In this document: piece by piece, positions 19,801 through 27,214 of the stretch
How the letters are laid out: each line of letters starts with the position of its first letter
Position numbering within the stretch: position 1 is the stretch's first letter
DNA from: Acidobacteriota bacterium
Lineage (GTDB): Bacteria; Acidobacteriota; UBA890; WLXD01
NCBI GenBank assembly: GCA_012103255.1
Contig: WLXD01000001.1
Coordinates: 186,001 to 250,000, forward strand
DNA: 64,000 nucleotides
Direction of reading: 5' to 3'
Notes under the pieces: generated by a model
What the model was told of the DNA's origin: nothing
Seen by the model: only the letters and a program-made list of their open reading frames with translations
Database searches by the model: none
Made by a program: the position numbers and the translations under genes

Positions 19801-20084
19801 GCAAGCGGCATGGTGTAGACCTCGGATACGCCCTCGTAGCTTGCGCGGTAGGCCAGCGTGGAGCCGTCGCTCGAAATCGTCGGATGACTCTCTTGCTCAG
19901 GGTGCGTGGTGAGACGGCGCGCGACGCCGCCCGAGGCGCTCACCTTCCAGAGGTCACCCTCGGCGGCAAAGACCAACGTGTCGTCGTGGAGCGTCGGATA
20001 ACGGTAATAGCCCTGTCGCCCCTCTTGCGGCCATGCGGTGGATGAGACGAGCAACACAGAAACAAGGGCGATCAAGCGGCGCAT
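16830..20084 (-). CDS. Tricorn-like S41 serine protease with beta-propellers and PDZ domain
   Basis: This 1084-aa protein has a signal peptide of about 19 residues, so it acts in the periplasm or is exported. Residues ~25-670 contain WD40-like propeller repeats (for example ESHPTISSDGSTLAYRA and AAWSPDGSWLAY). The C-terminal catalytic part has H741 (SALHTSV), a PDZ domain at about 758-850 (GIAEGDVIEMINGVDT), the nucleophile S965 with D966 (ENTASDGEAF), and E1023 (WLIEG). These match the catalytic Ser, Asp and Glu of archaeal Tricorn core protease even in number. It probably degrades peptides or unfolded proteins. An acidic linker (PESDEADEANDDAA, ~547-560) separates two propeller sections. 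GAGGAG lies 7 bases before the ATG. It follows the GH113-like gene after 24 bases and is probably in one operon with it. Confidence 0.95.
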   Translation of the reverse strand: MRRLIALVSVLLVSSTAWPQEGRQGYYRYPTLHDDTLVFAAEGDLWKVSASGGVARRLTTHPEQESHPTISSDGSTLAYRASYEGVSEVYTMPLAGGLPVRQTYEADVSTPIGWTPDGQLAYTTTRYSTLPSYQLVELDLASNTRGPVPLADASEASYGDTDSTLFFVRPRFHGNVTKRYEGGTARKIWKFERGMSEAAPLTLDYDGESHTPMWWDGRLYFISDRDGTMNIWSIDADGNGATQHTSHSGWDAKEASLAQGRIAYQIGADIWVYDIASGGNSMVPISLASDFDQLREKWVDEPGDYLSSAHVHPEGESVVLTARGRVFVAPVGSGRLVQASRSEGVRYRDVVFMPDGDELLALTDETGELEFTSLPANGVGDGNRITNDGEILRFTGIPSPDGAHVTYTDNNNDRWLLEVATSQQTLISTNREGLGAAAWSPDGSWLAYVQSAMNTFAQVWLYEVSTGTRVAVTSDRVNSYSPAFGADGEWLYFLSDRNLRTSVGSPWGPRAPAPYFDSTLKIYEVSLQAGMRSPFKPADELSRAAAPESDEADEANDDAAKSSMAIDVDGIQRRVREVPVEPGNYSNLSVNDGALFWRARETAGFRGHLMGLAIGNDDPEAATIVEGIGGYELSANGKKLMVRRGRDIFVIDARARSAGNISDHRVDLSGWSFSMDVAADFRQLFIDAWRLERDYLYDPGMHGLAWDVVLEKYLELVGRITTRDELNHLIGRVIGELSALHTSVRGGDMREGDDDIAVASLGARLYRDAGAGGYLIDYIYQNDPDYPDELSPLADPDLGIAEGDVIEMINGVDTLSVRHIGALLRNQQNKQVLLRVAPGDGGDSRDVIVRPISNELNLRYSDWEYTRRLEVEDKAEGQVGYVHLRAMGGGDINSWYRQFYPVYDRPGLIIDVRRNRGVNIDSIILEDLMRQAWFYWKTRVGRPTWNMQYAFRGHMVVLVDENTASDGEAFAEGFRRLGMGPVIGARTWGGEIWLSGVNRLSDGGIARAPMMGVYGPEGEWLIEGWGVVPDIEVVNMPHATYNGEDQQLDAAIDYLLQQIAEDPRAIPAAPTYPDLRFQYPRRDQ

Positions 20085-20108
20085 CGAGCAACTCCTCGGT
20101 TGATTTCT

Positions 20109-21209
20109 CTATTCGGTGTCGGGGCGGTCGCCCGCGAACCAGGCCGCCATAACGTCGGCGGCGAGTTTGTTCTGCGGCGTGAAGCCGTTGTGTCCAGGGC
20201 CGCCAGCGGCGCTGTGTCCCGGAAACCACTTCCACCAGTAGGCGCCGACCACCCAGTCCTCATGCCAGAAGGTGCGAAAAAACGCTTCGTAGAGGTTTTT
20301 CTGAATCACGGCATCAAAGTCACTGTCGTCGCCGCGGATAGGCCACTCCCATGGCCGCGACGCGGCATCGCTCCAGGAGCGATAGCCAATCTCGGTGAAG
20401 ATCACCGGCTTCCCGACCCTCTCGTGCAGATCGCGCAGTGCGTCGCGGTGCGGCCCCCATCCGGCCACCAGGGCATCTACTCCCGGGGTGGGCTCGTGGC
20501 TGAGCGGAAAGTACCCCTGCACTCCGATGTAGTCGAGTTCTTCCCAGAACGAAACGTCCGTGAACTCGTCGTACCAATTGGCCGCGTAGGTGAGCTCACC
20601 GGAGTAAACGTCGCGGATCTCGCGGATCAAGTCTCGCCACTTACCGGGGCGGGCGATGACTGTCTTGTGCAGTTCTGTGCCGATGCAAAACAGCGGAATG
20701 CCGCGGGACTCCGCGAACTGTGCGTAGTGGAGAATGAACTCGCGATAGTCCGCGAACCATGTGTTCCAATCGGCGTCGGTGGGCATGTAGATGTCGCCGC
20801 GCCAGGCCCCTCCACTCACCCATATGTGCGGCTTGAGCATCGTGCGCAGACCGCGCTCACGCGCGAGGTCTAGGGTGCGCGAGAGCCCTTCATCGGTCTC
20901 GCCCCAGAAAACGCGCCCGCCGGTAGCGATTCGAATCGCGGGCTTGTCGGTAGCTTCCTGCCAGCCAAACGGCGTCTGAGCGATCCACTCCACGTGGTGA
21001 TCGAGCAGAGGGTCGAGCGCGGCACCGTCGATGCTCCGGCCGGCGACCCAAGACACGCCACGCTGCTTCGCGTCACCGACCGTCTCAGCTGGGTCCTGGC
21101 CGGTGACGGGCGCGGCCAGGCAGACGGCGGCGGCGACGAGGAAGGCTGCAGGAGTGAAACGGCGAGCGGACACGGCGTCTCGGGCTGACGGGGATGGGCG
21201 AGGGTCCAC
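20109..21209 (-). CDS. Secreted glycoside hydrolase, GH113-like TIM barrel (first copy)
   Basis: The protein is 366 aa with an N-terminal export signal (FLVAAAVCLAAPVTGQ). The TIM-barrel pattern fits GH113-like hydrolases: LKPHIWVSGGAWRGDI, then IGTEL with the likely acid/base E179, LTYAANW, LDYIGVQGYFPL, and FTEIGY with the likely nucleophile E273. Characterised GH113 members are beta-mannanases, but the substrate here is not known. The GTG at 21209 is used; a second GTG at 21173 would give a shorter, more typical signal peptide, and neither has a strong ribosome-binding site. A second homolog lies at 39054-40190. Confidence 0.8.
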   Translation of the reverse strand: MDPRPSPSARDAVSARRFTPAAFLVAAAVCLAAPVTGQDPAETVGDAKQRGVSWVAGRSIDGAALDPLLDHHVEWIAQTPFGWQEATDKPAIRIATGGRVFWGETDEGLSRTLDLARERGLRTMLKPHIWVSGGAWRGDIYMPTDADWNTWFADYREFILHYAQFAESRGIPLFCIGTELHKTVIARPGKWRDLIREIRDVYSGELTYAANWYDEFTDVSFWEELDYIGVQGYFPLSHEPTPGVDALVAGWGPHRDALRDLHERVGKPVIFTEIGYRSWSDAASRPWEWPIRGDDSDFDAVIQKNLYEAFFRTFWHEDWVVGAYWWKWFPGHSAAGGPGHNGFTPQNKLAADVMAAWFAGDRPDTE

Positions 21210-21266
21210 GGATCATGCGCAACTACGGCGCATTTATCCACCCCGCCACGACGCCGGCCACCCCGA

Positions 21267-23972
21267 TCAGTCGGCCCGCAGCGCCTCCAACGGATCCACC
21301 CGCGTCGCGCGCCAGGCCGGGAACCAGCACGCGAGCAGCGCCACCAGGCCCAGACCGACAGGTACGGCGGCATGCGTCAATGGATCGAGCGGACTCACTC
21401 CGTGCAACATTCCCGCGAGCAGCCGGGTCAATACCAAAGCCGACGCTTCGCCGAACAGCACCCCAACGGCGACCAGCCCTAGCCCCTGCGCGACGACTCC
21501 GCGCCAGATCGCTGGCCTCGAGGAGCCGAGCGCCATGCGCAGACCGATCTCTCCCGTACGACACCGCACGGTCCACGCCATGACGCCATACAGACCCACA
21601 CCGGCGAGGACTACCGCCAGGCCGGCGAAGAGTGTCATGAGAATCGTTGCGAAGCGCGTCGGCGCACGCGCGTCGTCGACGTAGGCTGCCAACGGCCGGA
21701 GGTCGGCAAGGACGATCCGCGGGTCCACCTCCGCAGCCGCTGCACGTAGGGCGGCACTCTGGGCCGTCGGATCACGGTCGGCGGCTACAACGACATGCAG
21801 TCGACTCGAACCGAACTCCGGCATGAAGACCGTGCCACGCGCCTCGCGCTCGAAGCCGAGCGTCCGCTGCGTGTCCACCACACCGACCACCTCCATCCAG
21901 AGGCCACCGCCCATCTTCATGAAGAAGTGCTCGCCAACGGGGTCGGTGCGCGGCCACGAACGATCGGCGAGGCGGCGGTCGACGACAACCGGCACCGGAG
22001 CGTCGCGCGGGAACTCGAACTGCGCCGGCGGCGCGCGGTCCTCGTCTTCCGTCCGCAGCGTCCGGCCCATGTCCAACCCGATCTGCAGCGCCTCGAAGTA
22101 GCCCGTCGACACCTTGCGAAGACTCGCCTGACGGAAGTCAAACTCGTCGCCGTCGTCGACCTCGGCCGCCGTTCCGTAGGGGGCTGACATGCCGCCGTCG
22201 CCAAATGGCAGCGAGGTCGTGGTCGCCGCAACGCGGACGCCGGGCAGCGACTCGATCCGCTCCAGCAACCGGTCCTGGACATCGCGCGGCGTCCCGTCGT
22301 CCATGGCACCGCGTAGCGAAGCCTCGAAGGTGATCACGTTCTCGGGCTCGAAGCCCACATCGGCCGCCAGCAGCGTGGCGAGACTACGAGCCATCAGCCC
22401 GGCACCGACCAGGAGCACGAGGCAAAGAGCTACCTCGGTGACAACCAGCACGCGGCGCAGACGTGGGCTTCCGCCGCTCAGTCCGTCGCGACCCCGCAGT
22501 GTCTCAAGCAGGACGGGCCGGGCGCCCCGCGCGCCCACTGCCAGGCCGCAGACGATCGCTACGGCTGCGCACACCACCAGCGTGAAGAGCAGCGCCGGCA
22601 TATCGACCCGCGCATCGGCCAGGCGCGGCACGGCCGCACCGCCCAGGCCAACCAGGGCGCGAACGCCAAGCACCGCCAGCAGCGCACCCGCCGTGCCGCC
22701 GGCGGCCGCAAGCATGCCGGCCTCGAGCAGGTTCTCGCGCAGCAGGCGGACGCGTCCGGCACCGAGCGCTGCCCGGACGGCTGTTTCGCGACTGCGGCGG
22801 GTAGCCCGCACGAGCAGCAAGTTCGTGACGTTGACGGCAGCGATCAGCAAAACGAATCCGACCGCGCCGAAGAGGGCCAGGAGCCGCGGCCGCGCGGACG
22901 CCGTGAGCGCCTGCTGCAGCGGAGCAACATACGTATGAGTCCCGGCGTTGGCATAGATCGGGAACTCCTCCCACTGCCAGTCGTTGACCGCCTCGATCTG
23001 TGCCTGCGCCTCGGCAACCGTTGCTTCCGCGCGCAACCGCGCGAACGTCCGGATGTACCAGCCGCTGCGGTCGGGCGCGCTCCAGTCGACCCGCATCGGC
23101 ACGAAGGCATCGATTCGCTCGGGAACCTCGGCAACCTGCGGGAAGTGCAGCCGCAGGCCGGCCGGTGCGACGCCGATCACGATGGGGCGTGCGCCAGCAC
23201 CGAAATCGAGCGCCCGTCCCAGCACGCCCGGATCGCCCCCGTACCGCCGTTGCCACAGCTCGTACGAGATGATCACCGACCCCGCCGTCGGCGCGCCGTC
23301 CGCCGTGGGCGGCGCCGCTTCCGCCTCGCCGAAATCCCGCCCGAGAACAGGCTCCAGGCCGAGCAACGTGAAGAAGTTCGCGGTGACGGCGGCAGCGGGT
23401 ACACGCTCGGCCGGCCCATCCGCATCCACTAACGGCTGCTGGAACGCCCACATACCGCCAATGCCCTCGATGGCTTCGGCGTTGGCGTAGTCGACCAGGT
23501 CCGCCTGCGCCGACGGGTAGTAGTCCGCCTCGCGGTTGTGCAACTCCTGCCATACGAACAGCAGCCGATCGGCGTCCGGGTACGGCAAGGGCTGGAACAG
23601 CACGGCCTGCACAACGCTGAAGAGCGCGGTGTTGGCGCCGATCGCGAGCGCCAGCGTGGCAACGATCGATAGCGTGAGTCCGGGTGTGCGCACCAGCGCA
23701 CGCGCCGCCCGGCGCAGGTCGGTCAGGAAGGTCTCCATCTTCGAGCCTCGGTGGGGATCCGGTGTTCCGCCGCTGCGCCGCAGGCGAACAGCGGCTCGAA
23801 CGATGGCAACTGACTCGCGCCAACGGCGGAGCTGTCGCTGAATCGCGCTGGTCGTCGCGAACTCACGTTCCACGGCCAGGAGCGTCTCGGTAATCTCGCT
23901 CGCATATTCGGCGCGGAAGTGGGCGGGGTAGAGCCACAACGCGAGCCGGTAGGCGAGTGGCAGCCGGCTCAT
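21267..23972 (-). CDS. ADOP-type duplicated MacB/FtsX permease (fourth copy)
   Basis: This 901-aa protein has the typical ADOP arm LALWLYPAHFRAEYASEI, then LRRAARALVRTPGLTLS, the first span GANTALFSVVQAVLFQPL, the periplasmic core, and spans around NVTNLLLVRATRRSRETAVR. The second unit ends in LYGVMAWTVRCRTGEIGLR plus two C-terminal spans. An Ala/Gly/Leu-rich span block near residues 430-480 is less conserved. Its ATG overlaps the stop of the padR gene upstream by 4 bases. It is the only copy on the minus strand. Confidence 0.92.
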   Translation of the reverse strand: MSRLPLAYRLALWLYPAHFRAEYASEITETLLAVEREFATTSAIQRQLRRWRESVAIVRAAVRLRRSGGTPDPHRGSKMETFLTDLRRAARALVRTPGLTLSIVATLALAIGANTALFSVVQAVLFQPLPYPDADRLLFVWQELHNREADYYPSAQADLVDYANAEAIEGIGGMWAFQQPLVDADGPAERVPAAAVTANFFTLLGLEPVLGRDFGEAEAAPPTADGAPTAGSVIISYELWQRRYGGDPGVLGRALDFGAGARPIVIGVAPAGLRLHFPQVAEVPERIDAFVPMRVDWSAPDRSGWYIRTFARLRAEATVAEAQAQIEAVNDWQWEEFPIYANAGTHTYVAPLQQALTASARPRLLALFGAVGFVLLIAAVNVTNLLLVRATRRSRETAVRAALGAGRVRLLRENLLEAGMLAAAGGTAGALLAVLGVRALVGLGGAAVPRLADARVDMPALLFTLVVCAAVAIVCGLAVGARGARPVLLETLRGRDGLSGGSPRLRRVLVVTEVALCLVLLVGAGLMARSLATLLAADVGFEPENVITFEASLRGAMDDGTPRDVQDRLLERIESLPGVRVAATTTSLPFGDGGMSAPYGTAAEVDDGDEFDFRQASLRKVSTGYFEALQIGLDMGRTLRTEDEDRAPPAQFEFPRDAPVPVVVDRRLADRSWPRTDPVGEHFFMKMGGGLWMEVVGVVDTQRTLGFEREARGTVFMPEFGSSRLHVVVAADRDPTAQSAALRAAAAEVDPRIVLADLRPLAAYVDDARAPTRFATILMTLFAGLAVVLAGVGLYGVMAWTVRCRTGEIGLRMALGSSRPAIWRGVVAQGLGLVAVGVLFGEASALVLTRLLAGMLHGVSPLDPLTHAAVPVGLGLVALLACWFPAWRATRVDPLEALRAD

Positions 23973-24307
23973 GCCGGCAGCACGCCTTTAGCACGCGCCA
24001 CATCCACGAGGCCTTCGAGTCGCTCCGACTCCAGACGCAGGGTCTTGCGGCCCGTTGCGGTGAGTTCGTAGTCGCGGCGTCGCCGGGATCCGCTCGCATC
24101 TCCCACCGGGCTCAACAAACCCTGCTCGCGCAGACGCTTGATCGCCGCGTACAACGTGCCGGCCTCGACGCGCGTGCGTCCATCGGTGCGGCGCTCGACT
24201 TCCTTGATGATCCCGTAGCCGTGCGTGGGGCCATCGGCCAGCGCCAGGAGAACCAGGTAGGAAAGCCAGGTCAGCGGGTTGTGCAGCGGGGCTTCGGCAG
24301 CTGGCAT
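23969..24307 (-). CDS. PadR-family transcriptional regulator (fourth)
   Basis: This is a 112-aa protein from ATG 24307; an in-frame GTG at 24313 is also possible. PadR features are the TWLSYLVLLALADGPTHGYG helix, the AGTLYAAIKRLREQGLL recognition helix and the RRRDYELTATGRKTL wing. The promoter-proximal palindrome at 24339-24363 lies 32 bases before the start. It overlaps the downstream ADOP gene by 4 bases, as in the other three pairs. Confidence 0.92.
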   Translation of the reverse strand: MPAAEAPLHNPLTWLSYLVLLALADGPTHGYGIIKEVERRTDGRTRVEAGTLYAAIKRLREQGLLSPVGDASGSRRRRDYELTATGRKTLRLESERLEGLVDVARAKGVLPA

Positions 24308-24338
24308 AGGCACTTCGCGGGAGGTCAGGGAAAGATCA

Positions 24339-24377
24339 CCATATAGGGAATATCCCTATATGGAAAAACCCTATATG
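24339..24377 (-). promoter_or_regulatory. Operator of the fourth PadR-ADOP pair with an extra half-site
   Basis: CCATATAGGGA (24339-24349) and TCCCTATATGG (24353-24363) are perfect arms around a 3-base centre. A third copy of the half-site, CCCTATATG, lies at 24369-24377. TATATGG/TATAGG sequences inside could serve as the -10 for the minus-strand padR. Assignment to this PadR is from position only. Confidence 0.65.
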
Positions 24378-24446
24378 AAGCCTTCAACCCCGCGCAAGCG
24401 CGTCATTCTGCATGAGGTCGGCGCGCAGCGATCGAGCGCTAAGCGC

Positions 24447-24475
24447 AAGAAGGGACGCCTCAACGAGACGCCCCT
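24447..24475 (-). terminator. Intrinsic terminator-like hairpin after the secreted-protein gene
   Basis: Read on the minus strand, GAAGGGGCGTCT (24475-24464) can pair with AGGCGTCCCTTC (24458-24447) over 12 positions including two G-U pairs, with a 5-base loop, and is followed by a short T-rich stretch. It lies 20 bases beyond the stop at 24496. The wobble pairs form only in the minus-strand transcript, which supports this direction. Confidence 0.6.
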
Positions 24476-24495
24476 TCCTGACGGAGTTGCAGAAG

Positions 24496-25173
24496 CTAGC
24501 GGCCCTCGCCTTCCGGCTCCACGAAGCTGCTCTCGGGCAGCGTTACCGTGATGTCACCCCAGTCGCCGGTGGCGCCGCCGATCACGAAGGGCAGACCGCT
24601 TGTGAGACCGGCGTTCGCCACATCAGCTCCGCCGACCCCGGGCTGAAAGAACATCAGGTGCGGCAGGAAGCGTTCCACTCGCTCGTTGAGCCACTGGCCG
24701 GCGGACATCATGTATCCGAGTGCTCCCGGGCCTGGTCGACGCATCTCACCGCGGGCCAGCAGACCATCGATCTCGCGCTCGGCTTCGCCGCGCTCGACAC
24801 CGGCCGCGACGCGCGCAGCAACGAAGACGTGACGGCGGAGCACGGTGTCCGAGGCCGGAGGGTTGAGGCAAATCGGTGCCTTGACGCCGGGATCCATCGT
24901 CCCGGCCGGGCCGGACCAGGAGCGCAGCACCATGCAGGTGAAACCGTTGGTACCGGTTTCGGCCACCTCGTACCCGGCTGATCCGAGTACAAGCACTGTT
25001 GCGTCGCCCGAGATCACCTCCGGCGCGGCGCTCCGCGCTAGGGCGACCTCGGCAGCGGCATCCAGAAAGAAGTCACTCAGGTCGATCGGCGCAGCCTCGG
25101 CGTTGGCGCCGGCCGCACTGCTCACAACAACCATCGCGACTGTCAGGGGAATCGAAGGAAGGGTTCCGCGCAC
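24496..25173 (-). CDS. Secreted protein of unknown function under MarR-type control
   Basis: I do not recognise this 225-aa protein. It has a signal peptide (IPLTVAMVVVSSAAGANA, cleavage near residue 24) and two Cys (GFTCMVL and APICLNP), which could form a disulfide. The rest is a soluble globular sequence ending in a Gly/Glu-rich tail. GTG 25173 is chosen because GGAG lies 8 bases upstream. It is divergent from the MarR gene and shares its palindromic operator, so it is probably the main MarR target. A hairpin terminator follows. A good promoter (TTGACC, 16 bases, TATATA) reads into it. Confidence 0.75.
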   Translation of the reverse strand: MRGTLPSIPLTVAMVVVSSAAGANAEAAPIDLSDFFLDAAAEVALARSAAPEVISGDATVLVLGSAGYEVAETGTNGFTCMVLRSWSGPAGTMDPGVKAPICLNPPASDTVLRRHVFVAARVAAGVERGEAEREIDGLLARGEMRRPGPGALGYMMSAGQWLNERVERFLPHLMFFQPGVGGADVANAGLTSGLPFVIGGATGDWGDITVTLPESSFVEPEGEGR

Positions 25174-25202
25174 CGCAATGCTCCAGTTTGGGGATTGATT
25201 TA

Positions 25203-25253
25203 AGTTGTATATACAACTCTAGATTCCCCGGTCAAGTCGGACGCGCCTATAAT
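25203..25253. promoter_or_regulatory. Divergent promoter region with MarR operator
   Basis: AGTTGTATATACAACT (25203-25218) is a perfect 16-base palindrome. On the minus strand TTGACC (25235-25230) and TATATA (25213-25208), spaced 16, form a strong promoter for the secreted-protein gene with its -10 inside the palindrome. On the plus strand a consensus TATAAT (25248-25253) lies only 9 bases before the marR ATG, which suggests a leaderless marR transcript. Confidence 0.65.
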
Positions 25254-25262
25254 CCCCGCACC

Positions 25263-25727
25263 ATGAGCCAACCCAAGGGCGCCGCAGCCGACGCGTACGC
25301 GATCCTTTCCGCTTGCGTTGCCGGCCGGACACACAAGATCAGCCGCGTGATCGACGGCGTGTTCAACGACGCCCTGCGTCCCCTCGGCATTCGAAATACC
25401 CAGCTCACGATGCTGTCTGTAATTGCCTTCACCGGCAGCACGACCGCCGCGGAGATGGCGCCTGTTCTGGTGATGGACAAATCGACGGTGAGCCGCAACC
25501 TGCGAGTGATGGCCAAACAAGGCTGGATCGAGTGGCTCGATGCACCAGGTCGTGGGCGCCGCCTGCGACTTGCCGCGCCCGGCCGGAAGATCTTGAAGAA
25601 AGCGCGTCCGCGCTGGCAGGCGGCGCAGGACCGCGCTCGAGACATCCTGGGCGACGCCGCCATCGAGTCGGTTCGTCAGATCGGCGACAGTGTCGGGGTG
25701 ATTCCTGACGGAGGAGAAGCAGAATGA
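25263..25727 (+). CDS. MarR-family transcriptional regulator
   Basis: This 154-aa winged-helix protein has the N-terminal dimerisation helix (ILSACVAGRTHKISRVIDGV), the HTH TTAAEMAPVLVMDKSTVSRN, and the wing APGRGRRLRLAAPGRKIL. The ATG at 25263 is favoured because a consensus -10 sits 9 bases upstream, and upstream in-frame codons would extend into the operator. Its stop overlaps the start of the amino acid permease (ATGA), which makes it the first gene of a four-gene operon. It probably represses itself and the divergent secreted protein. Confidence 0.9.
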   Translation: MSQPKGAAADAYAILSACVAGRTHKISRVIDGVFNDALRPLGIRNTQLTMLSVIAFTGSTTAAEMAPVLVMDKSTVSRNLRVMAKQGWIEWLDAPGRGRRLRLAAPGRKILKKARPRWQAAQDRARDILGDAAIESVRQIGDSVGVIPDGGEAE

Positions 25728-27211
25728 CGGACGACGGTAGGGGAAAAACCGGCCTGGTCCGAGAACTCGGACTCGTTGGCCTCACCGCCACGGGGATCTG
25801 CTCGATGCTGGGAGCCGGCATCAACGTGGTTCCGTTCATGCTGCAACGCAACGTCCCCGACATCGGCCCGTGGGTGCTACCGGCGTTCCTCGTTGGCGCC
25901 ATTCCGGCCCTCATCGCGGCCCTCGCCTACGCAGTGCTCGCATCGGCCATGCCGCGCGCCGGTGGCAGTTACATCCACGTGAGCCGTGGGCTGAACCCGT
26001 ACCTCGGATTCATCGCCAGCTTCTCGCAGTGGTTCGGCCTGTCGATCGTGGTCGGCGTGGTGACCTACGTAATGGTCCCGTTCATGCGCGATGTCGCCGA
26101 GGCAGTCGGCTACACGAACATCGCGGCGGCGCTCGAAACGGGCCCGATCCGCGTCGGCCTCGCACTCTTCTTCATCTGGGCTTTCGTGGCCGTCAACATC
26201 CGCTGCGTGCAGTTCTACGAGCGCATGCTGATCCCCTTGATGATCGTGATGTTTGCGCTCGGGAGTGTGGTCATCTTCGCCGGGTTCTCATTCGACCAGG
26301 AGACGTATCTCAGGGCGCTCGAGGCAACTGGGGCGACGATCCCGGCGATGGACCCGGCGCCGTTTCAGTGGAGTGTCTTTCTGAGCGCGTCCGTGGTGCT
26401 CTTCGCGAGCTTCATCGGCTTCGACTCGATAGCGCAGGCCGGCGGCGAGGCGCGCAATCCAGGGCGCGCACTGCCCGCGGCCATCGGCCTGACCATGCTG
26501 ACGGTCGGGAGCTTCTACATGCTCTTCACGGCGGCGGTCTACAACACCGTGCCGTGGCAATACGTGGCGCAGGAGGCGATGTTGCGGGATGTCACAGCAC
26601 CCGGGCTCCTCGGCGTGGTGCTCTCGCCGGGATGGACCGTCGCCATCGTCGGTGGCGCCGCCATCGCGCTGCTCAACGATGTCCCGGCAATGCTGTTGTC
26701 GCTGTCGCGGCTGATGTTCGCGTGGGCCGAGGACGGCATCTTCCCGCGCGCGCTCGCCACCGTGCATCCCAAGCACCACACACCACATGTAGCGATCATT
26801 GCCAGCGGCGTCATGGCCTCGATGGGCGTGCTCGGTAGTCACCTCGCAGGCGACTTCTTCCTCGGCGTCGACATCATGGTGACGTCGATGCTCGTGAACT
26901 TCGCGCTGATGTGCGTCACGGTGGTGACCCTGCCACGCCGCAACCCCGAGATCGCGAGTCGTATCGAGGTATTCCGCGGGCGGCTGCGCGAACCGCTCGC
27001 CGCGTTTGGCGCTGTGGTGCTCGTGGTGTTCCTCGGCATCCACACGTGGAAGGACCTCAACGCCGACGTCGATGCCTGGTATTTCCATTCCACGCCGGTG
27101 TGGCTCATCGTCATGGCCGTGGGCAGTCTGATCTATTTCCGGGAGCGGGCCGTGCTGGCGCGATCCGGGGTCGACGTCGACGAGCGCTTCAACAACTTGC
27201 CGCCGGAGTAG
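25724..27211 (+). CDS. APC-superfamily amino acid permease
   Basis: This 495-aa membrane protein with about 12 hydrophobic spans begins with the APC first-helix signature (TATGICSMLGAGINVVPFML, unwound Gly-rich segment). It continues with AMPRAGGSYIHVSRGLNP, the classic APC loop after span 2-3, and FIGFDSIAQAGGEARNPGR after span 6. It therefore imports or exchanges amino acids or amines across the inner membrane. Its neighbours, an AKR-RidA fusion and a DUF885 peptidase-like protein, suggest an amino acid or amine catabolic module. Confidence 0.93.
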   Translation: MTDDGRGKTGLVRELGLVGLTATGICSMLGAGINVVPFMLQRNVPDIGPWVLPAFLVGAIPALIAALAYAVLASAMPRAGGSYIHVSRGLNPYLGFIASFSQWFGLSIVVGVVTYVMVPFMRDVAEAVGYTNIAAALETGPIRVGLALFFIWAFVAVNIRCVQFYERMLIPLMIVMFALGSVVIFAGFSFDQETYLRALEATGATIPAMDPAPFQWSVFLSASVVLFASFIGFDSIAQAGGEARNPGRALPAAIGLTMLTVGSFYMLFTAAVYNTVPWQYVAQEAMLRDVTAPGLLGVVLSPGWTVAIVGGAAIALLNDVPAMLLSLSRLMFAWAEDGIFPRALATVHPKHHTPHVAIIASGVMASMGVLGSHLAGDFFLGVDIMVTSMLVNFALMCVTVVTLPRRNPEIASRIEVFRGRLREPLAAFGAVVLVVFLGIHTWKDLNADVDAWYFHSTPVWLIVMAVGSLIYFRERAVLARSGVDVDERFNNLPPE

Positions 27212-27214
27212 CGG

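Noticed and set aside
6231-23972. ADOP permeases as complete MacB-type ABC exporters
   Set aside because: None contains Walker A/B or an ABC signature, and no ABC ATPase gene lies in the window, so they are called orphan permeases.
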